Shown here one piece after another: positions 19,738 through 30,052 of a stretch of DNA of 64,000 bases. A program made the position numbers and the translations under genes. A model generated the notes under the pieces. It had not been told where the DNA came from, did not search any database, and saw only the letters and a list, made by a program, of their open reading frames with translations. Position 1 is the stretch's first letter, and each line of letters starts with the position of its first letter. Where the stretch lies: contig JAQWLM010000161.1 of the NCBI GenBank assembly GCA_029247315.1, positions 106,554-170,553 of the forward strand. Direction: 5' to 3'. This DNA comes from AAA164-E04 sp014239995 (lineage in GTDB: Bacteria > Verrucomicrobiota > Verrucomicrobiia > Limisphaerales > AAA164-E04).

Positions 19738-20167
19738 TAACAAGTTCACTATAAGATTTAAAAAAACATGCTTTACAGGTAGTCTCAAAGACGACGCAGC
19801 GCGTTTTGCCATGCTGCACAATATTGCCTTGCTAGCTCTCCGTTGGCGAAGAATAGGCAGAGGGTTGCGATTTATGAGCAAAAGGGATACATATGGGTGA
19901 GCCAGGGCATGAATGAGCTCTCGGTTCACAGCCGGGCCTGTGACTGGGGCAGCAGGCGCTTCCGTGGGATCCAGTTCTGTTGATAGTGCCTCAAAGGGGT
20001 GTTTTTCACAGTTGGCTGGAAGGTGATTTTTCTTGAATCGCCTTTTGAGAAGGATCATCCTCCCAAGCTCCTGTGACTGGACGATTGCGCGCTTAGCGAT
20101 TGATTCGCCCAGCTGAAGGACGATTTTAAACCGTTTATTGTATCCGTTTTTCTTGGATTTAAGCAGA
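19738..20167. other. Intergenic region upstream of gltB
   Basis: About 430 bases lie between the hairpin and the gltB start. Short ORFs on both strands show no recognisable domain, ribosome binding site or consistent codon use, so I do not call a gene. The region should contain the gltB promoter, but I see no convincing sigma-70 or sigma-54 motif and no recognisable riboswitch. Confidence 0.4.
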
Positions 20168-23100
20168 ATGAGTGGCAAAGAAAAAAATATCGGGTTTCCG
20201 CGTAAACAGGGTCTTTATGACCCTGCTCATGAGAAGGACAGTTGTGGCGTTGGCTTTGTGGCCAACGTGAAAGGTGTTCCGAGCCACCAGATCGTGCTTG
20301 ATGCCATTCAGATGCTCAAGAATATGGACCATCGTGGTGCCTGTGGCTGTGAGGCCAATACGGGGGATGGTAGTGGCATTCTCACGGGCCTGCCGTGGGG
20401 GTTTCTTGAGAAAATAGCTCGGGATGAGATGGGAATAGAGTTGCCGGCTCAAGGACGTTTTGGTGCCGGGCTGGTTTTTCTTCCCCAGATTGAGAGCGAG
20501 CGAGCGAAGTGCATTTCGACCGTGGAGACTCTGATCGCGGAACAGGGCCAGACCTGCCTTGGTTGGCGTAAAGTCCCGGTGGCCACAGACGCGGCTGACG
20601 TCGGCCCCAGTGCGCGCGCCGCAGAACCTTGCATCATGCAGCTGTTTATCGGGGCAGGTGAGGGCGTGGAGGGCGATGACTTCGAACGCCAGCTCTACAT
20701 TATCCGGAAGCGTGCCAGTAACCAACTTCGCCCGGACACTTCGATGGAGCAGTCGCTTCTTTTCTACATCTGCAGCCTCTCCACCAAGGTGATGATCTAC
20801 AAGGGAATGCTCACTACGGACCAGTTGCTGGCCTACTTCCCTGACCTTTCCAATCCGGATTTCCAGACGCATCTCGCCATGGTGCACTCGCGCTTCTCCA
20901 CGAATACCTTTCCGAGTTGGGATCGAGCGCAGCCATTGCGTTTCATGAGTCACAATGGTGAAATCAACACGCTTCGTGGCAACATCAACGCCATGCGGGC
21001 ACGTGAAGGGACCCTGCAGAGCGATTTGTTCGGCGATGATCTTCAAAAACTCTATCCCATCATGGAACCGGATTGTTCCGACTCGGGTGGTTTCGACAAT
21101 GCCTTGGAGTTTCTCCTGATGAGTGGTCGATCATTGCAGGAGTCCATGCTGCTGATGGTGCCGGAAGCCTGGCAGAAACACCGACAGATGCCCCAGGCCA
21201 AGCGCGATTTTTACGAATATAATTCCTGCCTCATGGAGCCGTGGGACGGCCCAGCCTCCATCGCCTTCACCGATGGAAAATGCATTGGAGCTGTGCTCGA
21301 CCGCAACGGACTGAGACCAAGTCGTTATTATCTCACTCATGACGATCGTGTGGTCATGGCCAGTGAGGTTGGTGTGATCCCCATTGATCCGGCCAATGTG
21401 AAGGCCAAGGGTCGATTGCAGCCTGGCCGGATGTTCCTGGTCGATTTCGATCAAGGTAAAATGATTCCTGACGAGGAAATCAAGACGGATTTTTCCAAGC
21501 GTCGTCCCTATGGCGCATGGCTTCGCAATCAGCGTATCGAGTTGGAGGATATCGTCGTCAATGGTGAGGCACATGGACTGGCTGAGGATACTTTACTTGC
21601 ACGCATGCAGGCCTTCGGTTTTACCACCGAAACCATGAAATTCATGCTTCTGCCGCTGATTCATGAAAAACGTGATCCACTGGGGTCGATGGGTAATGAT
21701 GCCTCGCTTGCATGTTTGAGTGATCAACCGCGCCTGCCCTATGATTACTTCCGACAGCTATTTGCACAGGTGACGAACCCGGCGATCGATTCTATTCGTG
21801 AAGAGGTCATCATGTCGCTTGAGTGCTATATCGGTCCCGAGAAGAATCTCCTCGATACAACCGAGGAACATTGTCAGCGCCTTCGCTTGCCTCATCCTAT
21901 TCTCACCAACGAGGACTTACACGCCCTGAGGGGATTGAATCATCGTGGGTGGCGTTCTGTAGAGATCGACATTACTTTTCCAAAAGCTGATGGTAATGAG
22001 GGTCTGGCCAAGGCTTTGGACCGTATCTGCTCGGAGGCCGAGAAGGCGATTGGTGATGGTTTCAGCCTTGCCATTCTCTCTGATCGGGCCATTTCCACCG
22101 ATCGGGTGCCGCTCAGTACGCTCATGGCAACCGGTGCCGTGCACCATCACTTGGTGAAGAAGGCCTTGCGCACCCAGATTGGGCTTGTCATTGAAACGGG
22201 TGAGGCTCGGGAGGTGCATCATCACTGTCTTCTGGTCGGCTACGGTGCGGATGCCATCAATCCCTATCTTGCCTTTGAATCACTGTGGCAGGCTCGTCGT
22301 GAAGGGCTCACTGACACAGATACATTTACCGATGATGCATCGATCGTTGCCGCTTATCGCAAGGGCGTGGCCAAGGGTATGCTGAAGGTGATGGCCAAGA
22401 TGGGAATTTCCACCCTGCATTCCTACAAGGGGGCGCAGATTTTTGAAGCCGTCGGGTTGCGGGATGATGTGATTGACCGTTGTTTTGTGGGGACAGCCAG
22501 TCGCGTGCAGGGCGTAAACCTTGGTGAACTTGCTGAGGAAATGTTGCGTCGCCATGCCCTTGGCTTCCCTGAGCGGGTTGAGGATGCAACGGCATTGCTG
22601 CCTAACCCTGGTGAATTTCAATGGCGTGCCGAGGGAGAAAAGCACATGTGGAACCCACAATCCATTGCTGCGTTGCAGACCGCCGCACGGACCAATAATT
22701 TCGAATCTTACCAGCAATTTTCCAAGCACATCAACGGCGATACCAAGGCGCGTTGTGCTTTACGTGGATTGATGGAATTCAAGGAAGAAGTGAATGGGGG
22801 ATCGATTTCCCTGGAGGAAGTCCAGCCTGCCAGCGAAATCGTGAAGCGTTTTTGCACGGGAGCGATGAGTTTTGGCTCCATCTCCGCCGAGGCGCACGAG
22901 GGTTTGGCCATCGCCATGAACCGACTGGGTGGCAAAAGCAATACCGGTGAAGGGGGGGAAGATCCGGAACGATTCAAACCGCTGCCCAACGGTGATTCCA
23001 AACGCTCGGCCATCAAGCAGATCGCTTCCGGTCGGTTTGGTGTCACGATCTGGTATCTCACCAATGCCGATGAATTACAGATTAAAATCTCACAGGGAGC

Positions 23101-24745
23101 CAAGCCTGGAGAAGGTGGGGAACTACCTGGACGTAAAGTGGATGCCGGTATTGCGCGGATTCGCCACAGCACTCCTGGTGTGGGCTTGATCAGTCCGCCA
23201 CCGCATCATGATATCTATTCCATCGAGGATCTGGCTCAGTTGATTCATGACCTTAAAAATGCCAATCGAGCGGCACGCGTGAGCGTGAAGCTTGTTTCCG
23301 AGGTGGGGGTGGGAACCATTGCCTCGGGGGTGGCCAAGGCCCATGCGGATCACATCCTGATTTCTGGCGAAACGGGTGGTACGGGCGCCTCCCCACTCAC
23401 CAGTATCAAGCACGCCGGGCTTCCGTGGGAGCTCGGTATCGCCGAAACGCATCAAACACTGGTACTCAATGATCTTCGCAGTCGAGTGGTATTGCAGACC
23501 GACGGTGGCCTGAAGACCGGTCGAGATGTGGTCATTGCGGCCTTGCTTGGAGCTGAGGAGATGGGTTTTTCCACGGCACCGCTGATCACCATGGGGTGTA
23601 TCATGATGCGCAAGTGTCATCTCAACACCTGTCCGGTGGGAATTGCCACTCAGGACCCGGATTTACGGAAAAAATTCAAGGGGGACCCTGAGCATGTGGT
23701 GAATTACCTGTTCATGGTTGCTGAGGAGGCACGTCAGATCATGGCCAGACTTGGTTTTCGAACGATCGATGAAATGGTGGGGCGTGTGGATGTGCTCGAA
23801 ATGCAGAAGGCCATTGACCACTGGAAAGCCGACGGCATTGATCTGAGTTCCATCCTCATGCCAATTGAAAAGCCCCATGCTGAGGTGGGTACCTATTGTA
23901 CTCAAACTCAGGATCATGGCTTGGAACTTGCCTTGGATAACCAGTTGCTGGAACTGGCCAAGCCGGCCATTGAAAAGGGTGAGGTGGTTGAGATTCAGTT
24001 ACCTATTATCAACACCAATCGTACGGTGGGGACCATCCTGAGCAATGAAATAGCAAAGGCTCGCGGTGCGGCACTATTGCCGGAGGACACAGTAAAGATC
24101 AAGTTTACCGGTTCAGCCGGACAGAGCCTTGGTGCCTTTTTGGCCAAAGGCGTCAGCATCGAGCTGGAGGGTGATGCCAACGATTATGTTGGTAAGGGGC
24201 TCTCAGGCGGTAACCTGACGATTTATCCTCCGAAAGTTTCCACTTTTGAGGCGGAGGACCACATCCTTGTGGGCAATGTCTGTCTCTATGGTGCGACCAG
24301 TGGCAAGGCCTTCTTCCGCGGGCGGGCGGCGGAACGTTTTTGCGTTCGTAACAGTGGTGCCGTGGCGGTGATCGAGGGCGTGGGAGACCACGGTTGTGAA
24401 TATATGACTGGGGGACGCACCGTGATTCTTGGTCCCACGGGGCGTAATTTTGCCGCGGGCATGTCTGGTGGCGTGGCCTATATCTGGGATCCGGCTGAGA
24501 TCTTCAAGCCCAACTGCAACATGGAGATGGTGGAACTTGAAAGGGTTCAGGAGATGGAAGATATCGATGAATTGCGCGCGCTCATTGAAGAACACGCCCG
24601 GCGCACCGGATCCACGGTTGCTGCTGCGGTGCTTGACAAATGGGGGACGTCACTTGGAGAATTTATAAAAGTGATGCCAACGGACTACAAGCGGGTGCTG
24701 GCCGAGCAAAAACAACGCCAACAGGAACTGGTAGCCCAACAATAA
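20168..24745 (+). CDS. gltB: Glutamate synthase large subunit (GOGAT alpha)
   Basis: This 1525-residue enzyme converts glutamine and 2-oxoglutarate to two glutamates together with GltD. The N-terminal class II glutamine amidotransferase domain has its nucleophile as Cys26 (DSCGVGFVA), exposed by removal of a short propeptide. The central and FMN-binding synthase domains follow (KPGEGGELPG, SGETGGTGASP). A 3Fe-4S cluster motif lies at about residues 1143-1160 (CIMMRKCHLNTCPVG), and the gltB C-terminal beta-helix begins near 1280. The length is typical. The frame opens at a TTG at 20138, but the ATG at 20168 gives the usual propeptide length. gltD follows after 23 bases. Confidence 0.97.
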   Translation: MSGKEKNIGFPRKQGLYDPAHEKDSCGVGFVANVKGVPSHQIVLDAIQMLKNMDHRGACGCEANTGDGSGILTGLPWGFLEKIARDEMGIELPAQGRFGAGLVFLPQIESERAKCISTVETLIAEQGQTCLGWRKVPVATDAADVGPSARAAEPCIMQLFIGAGEGVEGDDFERQLYIIRKRASNQLRPDTSMEQSLLFYICSLSTKVMIYKGMLTTDQLLAYFPDLSNPDFQTHLAMVHSRFSTNTFPSWDRAQPLRFMSHNGEINTLRGNINAMRAREGTLQSDLFGDDLQKLYPIMEPDCSDSGGFDNALEFLLMSGRSLQESMLLMVPEAWQKHRQMPQAKRDFYEYNSCLMEPWDGPASIAFTDGKCIGAVLDRNGLRPSRYYLTHDDRVVMASEVGVIPIDPANVKAKGRLQPGRMFLVDFDQGKMIPDEEIKTDFSKRRPYGAWLRNQRIELEDIVVNGEAHGLAEDTLLARMQAFGFTTETMKFMLLPLIHEKRDPLGSMGNDASLACLSDQPRLPYDYFRQLFAQVTNPAIDSIREEVIMSLECYIGPEKNLLDTTEEHCQRLRLPHPILTNEDLHALRGLNHRGWRSVEIDITFPKADGNEGLAKALDRICSEAEKAIGDGFSLAILSDRAISTDRVPLSTLMATGAVHHHLVKKALRTQIGLVIETGEAREVHHHCLLVGYGADAINPYLAFESLWQARREGLTDTDTFTDDASIVAAYRKGVAKGMLKVMAKMGISTLHSYKGAQIFEAVGLRDDVIDRCFVGTASRVQGVNLGELAEEMLRRHALGFPERVEDATALLPNPGEFQWRAEGEKHMWNPQSIAALQTAARTNNFESYQQFSKHINGDTKARCALRGLMEFKEEVNGGSISLEEVQPASEIVKRFCTGAMSFGSISAEAHEGLAIAMNRLGGKSNTGEGGEDPERFKPLPNGDSKRSAIKQIASGRFGVTIWYLTNADELQIKISQGAKPGEGGELPGRKVDAGIARIRHSTPGVGLISPPPHHDIYSIEDLAQLIHDLKNANRAARVSVKLVSEVGVGTIASGVAKAHADHILISGETGGTGASPLTSIKHAGLPWELGIAETHQTLVLNDLRSRVVLQTDGGLKTGRDVVIAALLGAEEMGFSTAPLITMGCIMMRKCHLNTCPVGIATQDPDLRKKFKGDPEHVVNYLFMVAEEARQIMARLGFRTIDEMVGRVDVLEMQKAIDHWKADGIDLSSILMPIEKPHAEVGTYCTQTQDHGLELALDNQLLELAKPAIEKGEVVEIQLPIINTNRTVGTILSNEIAKARGAALLPEDTVKIKFTGSAGQSLGAFLAKGVSIELEGDANDYVGKGLSGGNLTIYPPKVSTFEAEDHILVGNVCLYGATSGKAFFRGRAAERFCVRNSGAVAVIEGVGDHGCEYMTGGRTVILGPTGRNFAAGMSGGVAYIWDPAEIFKPNCNMEMVELERVQEMEDIDELRALIEEHARRTGSTVAAAVLDKWGTSLGEFIKVMPTDYKRVLAEQKQRQQELVAQQ

Positions 24746-24768
24746 TCTAGCATTATATTTTTTTTACC

Positions 24769-26352
24769 ATGGGTAAAACAACAGGATTTATGGAGTTCAA
24801 GCGCGAGGCGGTTCCTTACCGTGATCCGCTTGAGCGTGTGAATGACTACGCAGAGATCAATACCACGCCCAGCGAGGATCACCTTCAGACGCAGGGCGCG
24901 CGCTGCATGGATTGCGGGGTGCCTTTCTGTCAGTCAGCAACGGGGTGTCCGGTGGACAACCTGATCCCGGAATGGAACCATCTCGTTTATCAGGGCCGCT
25001 GGCGTGAAGCGATTGATCGTCTGCACAAGACCAATAATTTCCCGGAGTTTACCGGTCGGGTATGTCCCGCACCTTGTGAGGGATCATGTGTGCTTGGTAT
25101 CACGAATCCGCCGGTCACGATCAAGAACATCGAGAACACCATCATCAATCGTGCCTTTGAGGAAGGCTGGGTCACCGCCGAACCTCCGACCGAACGCACG
25201 GGTAAAAAGATTGCTATTGTCGGTTCCGGCCCAGCGGGTTTGGCTGCTGCGGATCAGCTCAACAAGGCAGGCCACGAGGTCACTGTCTACGAACGTGCTG
25301 ATCGCATCGGGGGTTTGCTCATGTATGGTATCCCCAACATGAAACTGGAAAAAGGGGTTGTTGAGCGCCGAGTGAAGCTCATGCGTGATGAAGGTGTCCG
25401 TTTTGTGACGTGTTCACATGTTGGAAAAAAAGAGGACTTCTCCCCGGGGCACATGACCCAAATCATGGAGGAGCGTGGGTGTGAAATAAAGTTTATTGAT
25501 CCCAGCGATCTGTTGAAACAGAACGATGCCCTCTTGATGGCTACTGGTGCTACCAAACCTTTCGATCCTACCGGTCGAAACCCAGGTCGCGAGCTGGAGG
25601 GTATCCAGTTTGCAATGGATTTTCTTACCCGTAACACCAAGAGCTTACTCGATTCCAGTCTCGAAGATAATACCTTTACCTCTGCAAAGGGTAAGGACGT
25701 GATTGTCATTGGAGGTGGTGATACGGGTGCGGATTGTATCGGTACCTCGCTGCGCCACGGTTGTAAAAGTGTGGTGAATTTCGAGTTGCTCGATCAGCCT
25801 CCCGTTGAGCGTGCTGCGAACAACCCTTGGCCCCAGTGGCCGCGTATTTACCGACTCGACTACTCACATGCGGAAAATAAGGCCAAGCACGGCAAGGACC
25901 CGCGTGCCTATCACGTACTTGCCAAGGAGTTTGTCGGGGATGGAAGTGGTCATATCAAAGGGGTGAAAACCGTTGAGGTGGATTGGAGTAAACCTGTCCA
26001 GGGAGGAGCTCCTTTCACCGAAGTGGAAGGCTCTGAAAAAGAGTGGCCGGCAGATCTCGTACTCCTTGCTACTGGATTTGTTGGCCCCGAGTTGACTGTT
26101 GGGGAAATGCTTGGTCTAGAAACCCAGAATCCACGTGGTAACTGGCAGACCTTTATCGGGGACCATGGTGCCTTTACCACGAACATCGAGGGCGTATTTG
26201 TAGCGGGTGATTGCCGACGGGGCCAATCCCTTGTCGTTTGGGCCATCAACGAAGGACGAGGCGCTGCGCGTGCCATCGATCAGTACCTGACTGGCACCAG
26301 CATCCTGCCCGCTCCCGGGGTGACGCAAGGCAGTGCCCTTGCTGGTGGTTGA
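24769..26352 (+). CDS. gltD: Glutamate synthase small subunit (GOGAT beta)
   Basis: This 527-residue flavoprotein passes electrons from NAD(P)H through FAD and 4Fe-4S clusters to GltB. The N-terminal cysteine-rich region is complete (RCMDCGVPFC, TGCPVDN, VCPAPCEGSCVLG). The FAD-binding Rossmann motif (AIVGSGPAGLAAA) lies near residue 150 and the NAD(P)H-binding motif (VIGGGDTGADCIG) near residue 310. The C-terminal GVFVAGDCRRGQSLVVWAI is the conserved second FAD contact. The length is slightly above the usual 470-490 residues. It is co-transcribed with gltB. Confidence 0.97.
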   Translation: MGKTTGFMEFKREAVPYRDPLERVNDYAEINTTPSEDHLQTQGARCMDCGVPFCQSATGCPVDNLIPEWNHLVYQGRWREAIDRLHKTNNFPEFTGRVCPAPCEGSCVLGITNPPVTIKNIENTIINRAFEEGWVTAEPPTERTGKKIAIVGSGPAGLAAADQLNKAGHEVTVYERADRIGGLLMYGIPNMKLEKGVVERRVKLMRDEGVRFVTCSHVGKKEDFSPGHMTQIMEERGCEIKFIDPSDLLKQNDALLMATGATKPFDPTGRNPGRELEGIQFAMDFLTRNTKSLLDSSLEDNTFTSAKGKDVIVIGGGDTGADCIGTSLRHGCKSVVNFELLDQPPVERAANNPWPQWPRIYRLDYSHAENKAKHGKDPRAYHVLAKEFVGDGSGHIKGVKTVEVDWSKPVQGGAPFTEVEGSEKEWPADLVLLATGFVGPELTVGEMLGLETQNPRGNWQTFIGDHGAFTTNIEGVFVAGDCRRGQSLVVWAINEGRGAARAIDQYLTGTSILPAPGVTQGSALAGG

Positions 26353-26494
26353 GTGCAGTGGTCCTACCCCAACTGGATATATGAGTGACCTTCATCATCT
26401 CGATGCGAGGAGAGGCTTGACCGGTGCTTTCAAGTTGCAGACACGCTGGTAATTGCTTCAAGGCGTTCATAGCTTTCGAGGCCGGAGTTCTCAG

Positions 26495-27412
26495 ATGAAT
26501 GTTGTATCCAAGGTTCCATTTTCGATTATAGGGCTCGGCACGATTGTCGTGGATCATCAGGTTTGGCTGAAGATGTTGCCTAAGCCAGATACCAAGGCCG
26601 AAGTGCTCTCAGATGCTTTTCAGGTGGGAGGACCCGTGCCCACCGCCTTGACCTTGTTATCAGGCTTAGGTGTGCGAGCCAGCTTCATCGGTAAATGGTC
26701 AAGGGATGATTGTGGGAAGATGATTGACGCCAATTTGGATCGATCTGGGGTGGGGCGGGAGTGTTCGATAGTTTCGTCTACGGTTCGGTCTGGTTTTGCC
26801 CATGTCTGGGTGGAGGCAGGCACGGGGAGGAGAAGCATTGCGGCCTACCGAGGCAGCCATGCCCTGGAGCCGGGGGATCTCACGGGGGTGGAGTGGACTG
26901 ATTTTCAGGCTTTGCACCTGGATGGTTGGTCCACAGAAGCTGCGATTGTGGCGGCAGGGCAAATGAAGGCAGCTGGTGGGCGCGTATTCCTTGATCTTGG
27001 ATCACCTAAACCTCACTTGGAAAGCCTGGTGCGTGTCACTGACTGGTTGAATTGCCCATTGCATTTGCTGGAAAGGCTTTACCCTGGGGAAAGCCTTGAG
27101 AAGGCGGGAAACCGCTTGATCGAGATGGGAGTCGCGGAGGTCACTGTAACGCATGGTGATGCAGGTGCCTGGTTGATCGGAGCAAAGGGAGTGACGCATC
27201 AGCCTGCTTTCTCGATAGATGCCGTGGATACCAACGGGGCAGGAGACGTGTTTTCTGGGGCAATGATCTACGGGATCATGAGTGGTTGGGCGCCGGAGCA
27301 ACGGCTGCGTTTTGCTTCTGCGGCGGCCGCACTCAAGTGTTGTGGTCTTGGAAATCGAGAGGTGCTACCCACATTGGAGCGCATTGAATCCTTTCTTTCA
27401 GAAAAGTTCTGA
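26495..27412 (+). CDS. PfkB-family carbohydrate kinase
   Basis: This 305-residue soluble ribokinase/PfkB-fold kinase phosphorylates a sugar or related alcohol using ATP. The N-terminal GLGTIVVDH and the substrate-lid glycines (VGGPVPTAL) are present. The signature DTNGAGDVFSGA near residue 245 carries the anion hole and the catalytic aspartate. The substrate (ribose, fructose, ketodeoxygluconate or another) cannot be read from the sequence. The frame is open from a TTG at 26453, but the ATG at 26495 has a CGGAG ribosome binding site seven bases upstream. It lies downstream of gltD on the same strand and converges on the amidohydrolase gene. Confidence 0.88.
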   Translation: MNVVSKVPFSIIGLGTIVVDHQVWLKMLPKPDTKAEVLSDAFQVGGPVPTALTLLSGLGVRASFIGKWSRDDCGKMIDANLDRSGVGRECSIVSSTVRSGFAHVWVEAGTGRRSIAAYRGSHALEPGDLTGVEWTDFQALHLDGWSTEAAIVAAGQMKAAGGRVFLDLGSPKPHLESLVRVTDWLNCPLHLLERLYPGESLEKAGNRLIEMGVAEVTVTHGDAGAWLIGAKGVTHQPAFSIDAVDTNGAGDVFSGAMIYGIMSGWAPEQRLRFASAAAALKCCGLGNREVLPTLERIESFLSEKF

Positions 27413-27482
27413 AGTCATGGTGCTGTCCGTCATTGGCAACCCGTGACCGAAGGCGTTTGCTTTGTCTCCAGGATACAGATCC

Positions 27483-28730
27483 CTATATCGATCGTTTGTG
27501 AACTTGCCCATCCTTCATGATTACGGCGAGGTTGTCGGTATCGAGCAACACCTTCGGGTTCGCAAGGGGGTCTCCCTTGACCAGTAATAAATCCGCAAGG
27601 AACCCCTCCTTCACCTGTCCCACCGAATCAGTCAAGCCCATGGCCTCTCCCCCGTTTTTTGTCATGGTCAACATGGCCTCCATGGGTGTCATGCCTCCGT
27701 GCTGCATGAAGTGGTCCAGATCACGGGCGTTTTGACCGTGAGGCGTGATCATGAAACCATAATCTCCTCCGCCCAATATGCGCACACCTCGTTTCATCAG
27801 TTCCCTGATGCCCGAGATCGCACTCTGGAGTTCCTCCCGAAAGCCCATCTCCTTGACCTGCTCTTCAGTAAACCAGTCGGATCCCTCGTAGGCAGCAATG
27901 GCAGTGAAGCCGATGTTGGGACTGACAAAGAGCCAGTCCCTGTTCTCTTCCAACATGTCCAGGGCCTCCTCATCAGCATAGTTGGCATGATAAATCATGT
28001 TGATGCCATTACGAATGCATCGTTTCACTGATTCAGCACTGCGTGCGTGGGCGCTGAGACGCTTTCCGTGTGCATGGGCGACCGCAGCGGCTGCGGCGAC
28101 TTCTTCCTCGCTCATCACGGTTGTCTCTGACCCGGCGTGTGGCACAAAGGAGTCCCCGGAAATCAACAGCTTGATGATGTCTACGCCCTCTCGAATCAAT
28201 TCGCGCGTCAATCGGCGATATGCCTCCGGGCCATCTGCGACCAGGGCCATTGACTTCACTTCAGGCATGTGCAGTTTGCGCATATCACCCAGACCACCCG
28301 TGACCGTTAACCAAGGGGTGGCAGCTAGAAGGCGTGGACCTGGAATATCGCCTTTCTCGATGGCATTGCGGATCACAACATCAAGCCGTGGCTTGGCTGA
28401 GGCAGCACTGATGCAACTGGTAATTCCGTGATCAAGGTAGAGTTTGGCATTATGCATCGTGAGCAGGGTATGCTCTTCGATGGGAATCCTGCCCAGGGCG
28501 CTCAGGTCATCGACATTGTCGATGCTGAGGTGGGCGTGCGATTCCACCAATCCAGGCATCAGTGTCGTATTGTCTCCTCCATGGATGATTTCTGCATCGT
28601 GGTGCTGCATCGATGCTCCTTCCCTGACAATCTCAGTGATTTTTTGATTCTCCACCAACACCTCCCCCTTGAAGGGTGCCTCCCCGCTGCAGTCCAGTAC
28701 GTTTACATGGGTGAATAGATACTTGCTCAT
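27483..28730 (-). CDS. Metal-dependent amidohydrolase (imidazolonepropionase/prolidase-like)
   Basis: This 415-residue enzyme belongs to the amidohydrolase superfamily. It has a small N-terminal beta-sandwich half, then the metal site HAH (H65, H67), a probable carboxylated lysine in VDIIKLLISGD, the histidines in LSAHARS and MIYHANY, and a late GGGDYG in place of the usual catalytic aspartate motif. The C-terminal GFLADLLLVKGDPLAN is typical of the Xaa-Pro dipeptidase/imidazolonepropionase-like subgroup. No signal peptide is visible. Substrates of this subgroup include N-acyl or cyclic amides and dipeptides; the specific one is unknown. It lies 17 bases downstream of the aldolase gene and is presumably co-transcribed with it. 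Confidence 0.87.
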   Translation of the reverse strand: MSKYLFTHVNVLDCSGEAPFKGEVLVENQKITEIVREGASMQHHDAEIIHGGDNTTLMPGLVESHAHLSIDNVDDLSALGRIPIEEHTLLTMHNAKLYLDHGITSCISAASAKPRLDVVIRNAIEKGDIPGPRLLAATPWLTVTGGLGDMRKLHMPEVKSMALVADGPEAYRRLTRELIREGVDIIKLLISGDSFVPHAGSETTVMSEEEVAAAAAVAHAHGKRLSAHARSAESVKRCIRNGINMIYHANYADEEALDMLEENRDWLFVSPNIGFTAIAAYEGSDWFTEEQVKEMGFREELQSAISGIRELMKRGVRILGGGDYGFMITPHGQNARDLDHFMQHGGMTPMEAMLTMTKNGGEAMGLTDSVGQVKEGFLADLLLVKGDPLANPKVLLDTDNLAVIMKDGQVHKRSI

Positions 28731-28747
28731 GAGTTTTGGGTTGTCTG

Positions 28748-29518
28748 CTAGCGGCTACCGGTGCGGCTTGCCTTTAGTTCACTCAGCATATGCATGGCTG
28801 CATTTCCAAGGTGCATGGTGTCGGCACCCGCTAGAATCAGTTGGTATCCTTTTTGCATGTAGGGTCGCACTGCTTCGACGGTGACTCCAAAACATCCGAG
28901 GGGCATTCCTTCGGAACGGCAGGCATGGGTGATTCGATCGATTGCGTCGATAACGGTTGGATGGTTGAGTTGTCCCATTTTGTCGAGGCTGGCTGAGAGA
29001 TCATAGGGTCCAAGCATGATGCCATCGACGCCCTCCACACGGGCAATGGCCTCGATGTTTTCCACGGCATCGATGTGTTCTGCCTGAACGAGCACCGCGA
29101 CTTCATGGTTGGCCTTTGCCAGGTAATCCGAAAAATGCATGCCGTAGCCCTGTGCGCGGCCAAGGCCGACTCCTCGGTTCCCTTCCGGTGCGTAACGAGC
29201 CCAGCGTACTACTTCCCGGGCCTGTGCCGCGGTGTTGACCTGCGGGGCGATGATGCCCGCTGCTCCCAAGTCGAGGACCTTCTTGATCGGAACCTCGCTT
29301 GCGGCGGGTAAACGGACCATGCAGGCGACCTGATCCCCGACAGTTTGGAGGATATGCTGGATGTCGCTGTACTCCAGAGATCCATGTTCAGCGTCCAGGA
29401 ACAGCCAATCAAAACCGATGTCGGCCAGGATTTCTGCGGTGGCAGCTGTGGGCAGCGTGACCATGGTGCCAAGAAGCATGTTACCGGTGCTTAATTGCTT
29501 TCGGAAAGAATGGCTCAT
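28748..29518 (-). CDS. HpcH/HpaI-family aldolase
   Basis: This 256-residue class II pyruvate aldolase has a TIM-barrel fold. Family motifs are present: WLFLDAEHGSLEY (metal-adjacent Glu and His), MVRLP (substrate Arg), GIIAPQVNTAAQA and GPYDLSASL. Family members cleave 4-hydroxy-2-oxo acids such as 2-keto-3-deoxy-L-rhamnonate or 4-hydroxy-2-oxoheptanedioate to pyruvate and an aldehyde. The exact substrate is open. It is the first gene of a two-gene operon with the amidohydrolase, suggesting catabolism of one compound. Confidence 0.92.
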   Translation of the reverse strand: MSHSFRKQLSTGNMLLGTMVTLPTAATAEILADIGFDWLFLDAEHGSLEYSDIQHILQTVGDQVACMVRLPAASEVPIKKVLDLGAAGIIAPQVNTAAQAREVVRWARYAPEGNRGVGLGRAQGYGMHFSDYLAKANHEVAVLVQAEHIDAVENIEAIARVEGVDGIMLGPYDLSASLDKMGQLNHPTVIDAIDRITHACRSEGMPLGCFGVTVEAVRPYMQKGYQLILAGADTMHLGNAAMHMLSELKASRTGSR

Positions 29519-30052
29519 GATTGTCTATGCCTCCTGGTACACGAGATCCTCGGAGTGCGTGCGTGCCCAATTGGGCCCTTCAGTGTGATCATCACTCATA
29601 TCATCCCTGTGGGAGCGGTTTTGCAAGTCGTTTTATTGATCAAAACGCTTGAAACACAGGTAACGAAGCATACTGTTGACGTGGATTTACCATTGCTCTG
29701 AGTGGGGATGTTATGATTTGACTGTCAGGGAGCAGTGGTTGCCAGATTTTTGCGAAACATGCATTCGATAGCACTACTTTTTCCGCGTGTATTCTTTCTG
29801 TTAAAAAAACGTGTTTGAATAGTGAAGAGGGATTGTCCATTGCAAAGCCAATATTCACTACCTTATCAACTTCCTAACCTTCCTCACGGCCGGAGAAGCT
29901 GGCATCATGGGGTAACACATCGTCATGTCCGAAGACGCTCGACTCTGCACCGCATGGCTTATGCTGCTCCATGGGAATGACGCCGAGGCTCAGCGGCATG
30001 GCGCAGCACTGGAGTGTTGAAGGAGTTGCAGGCGTGATTGAAGCGAAATGCG
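29519..30052. other. Divergent intergenic region
   Basis: About 530 bases separate the aldolase operon (leftward) from the hydroxylase gene (rightward). It is moderately AT-rich around 29700-29850. Short ORFs on either strand show no domain or ribosome binding site. No RNA gene, repeat or clear promoter was recognised. Confidence 0.4.

Noticed and set aside
19669..20178. 169-codon minus-strand frame upstream of gltB
   Set aside because: It overlaps the gltB start and the terminator hairpin, has no recognisable domain or ribosome binding site, and has a composition unlike the neighbouring proteins.
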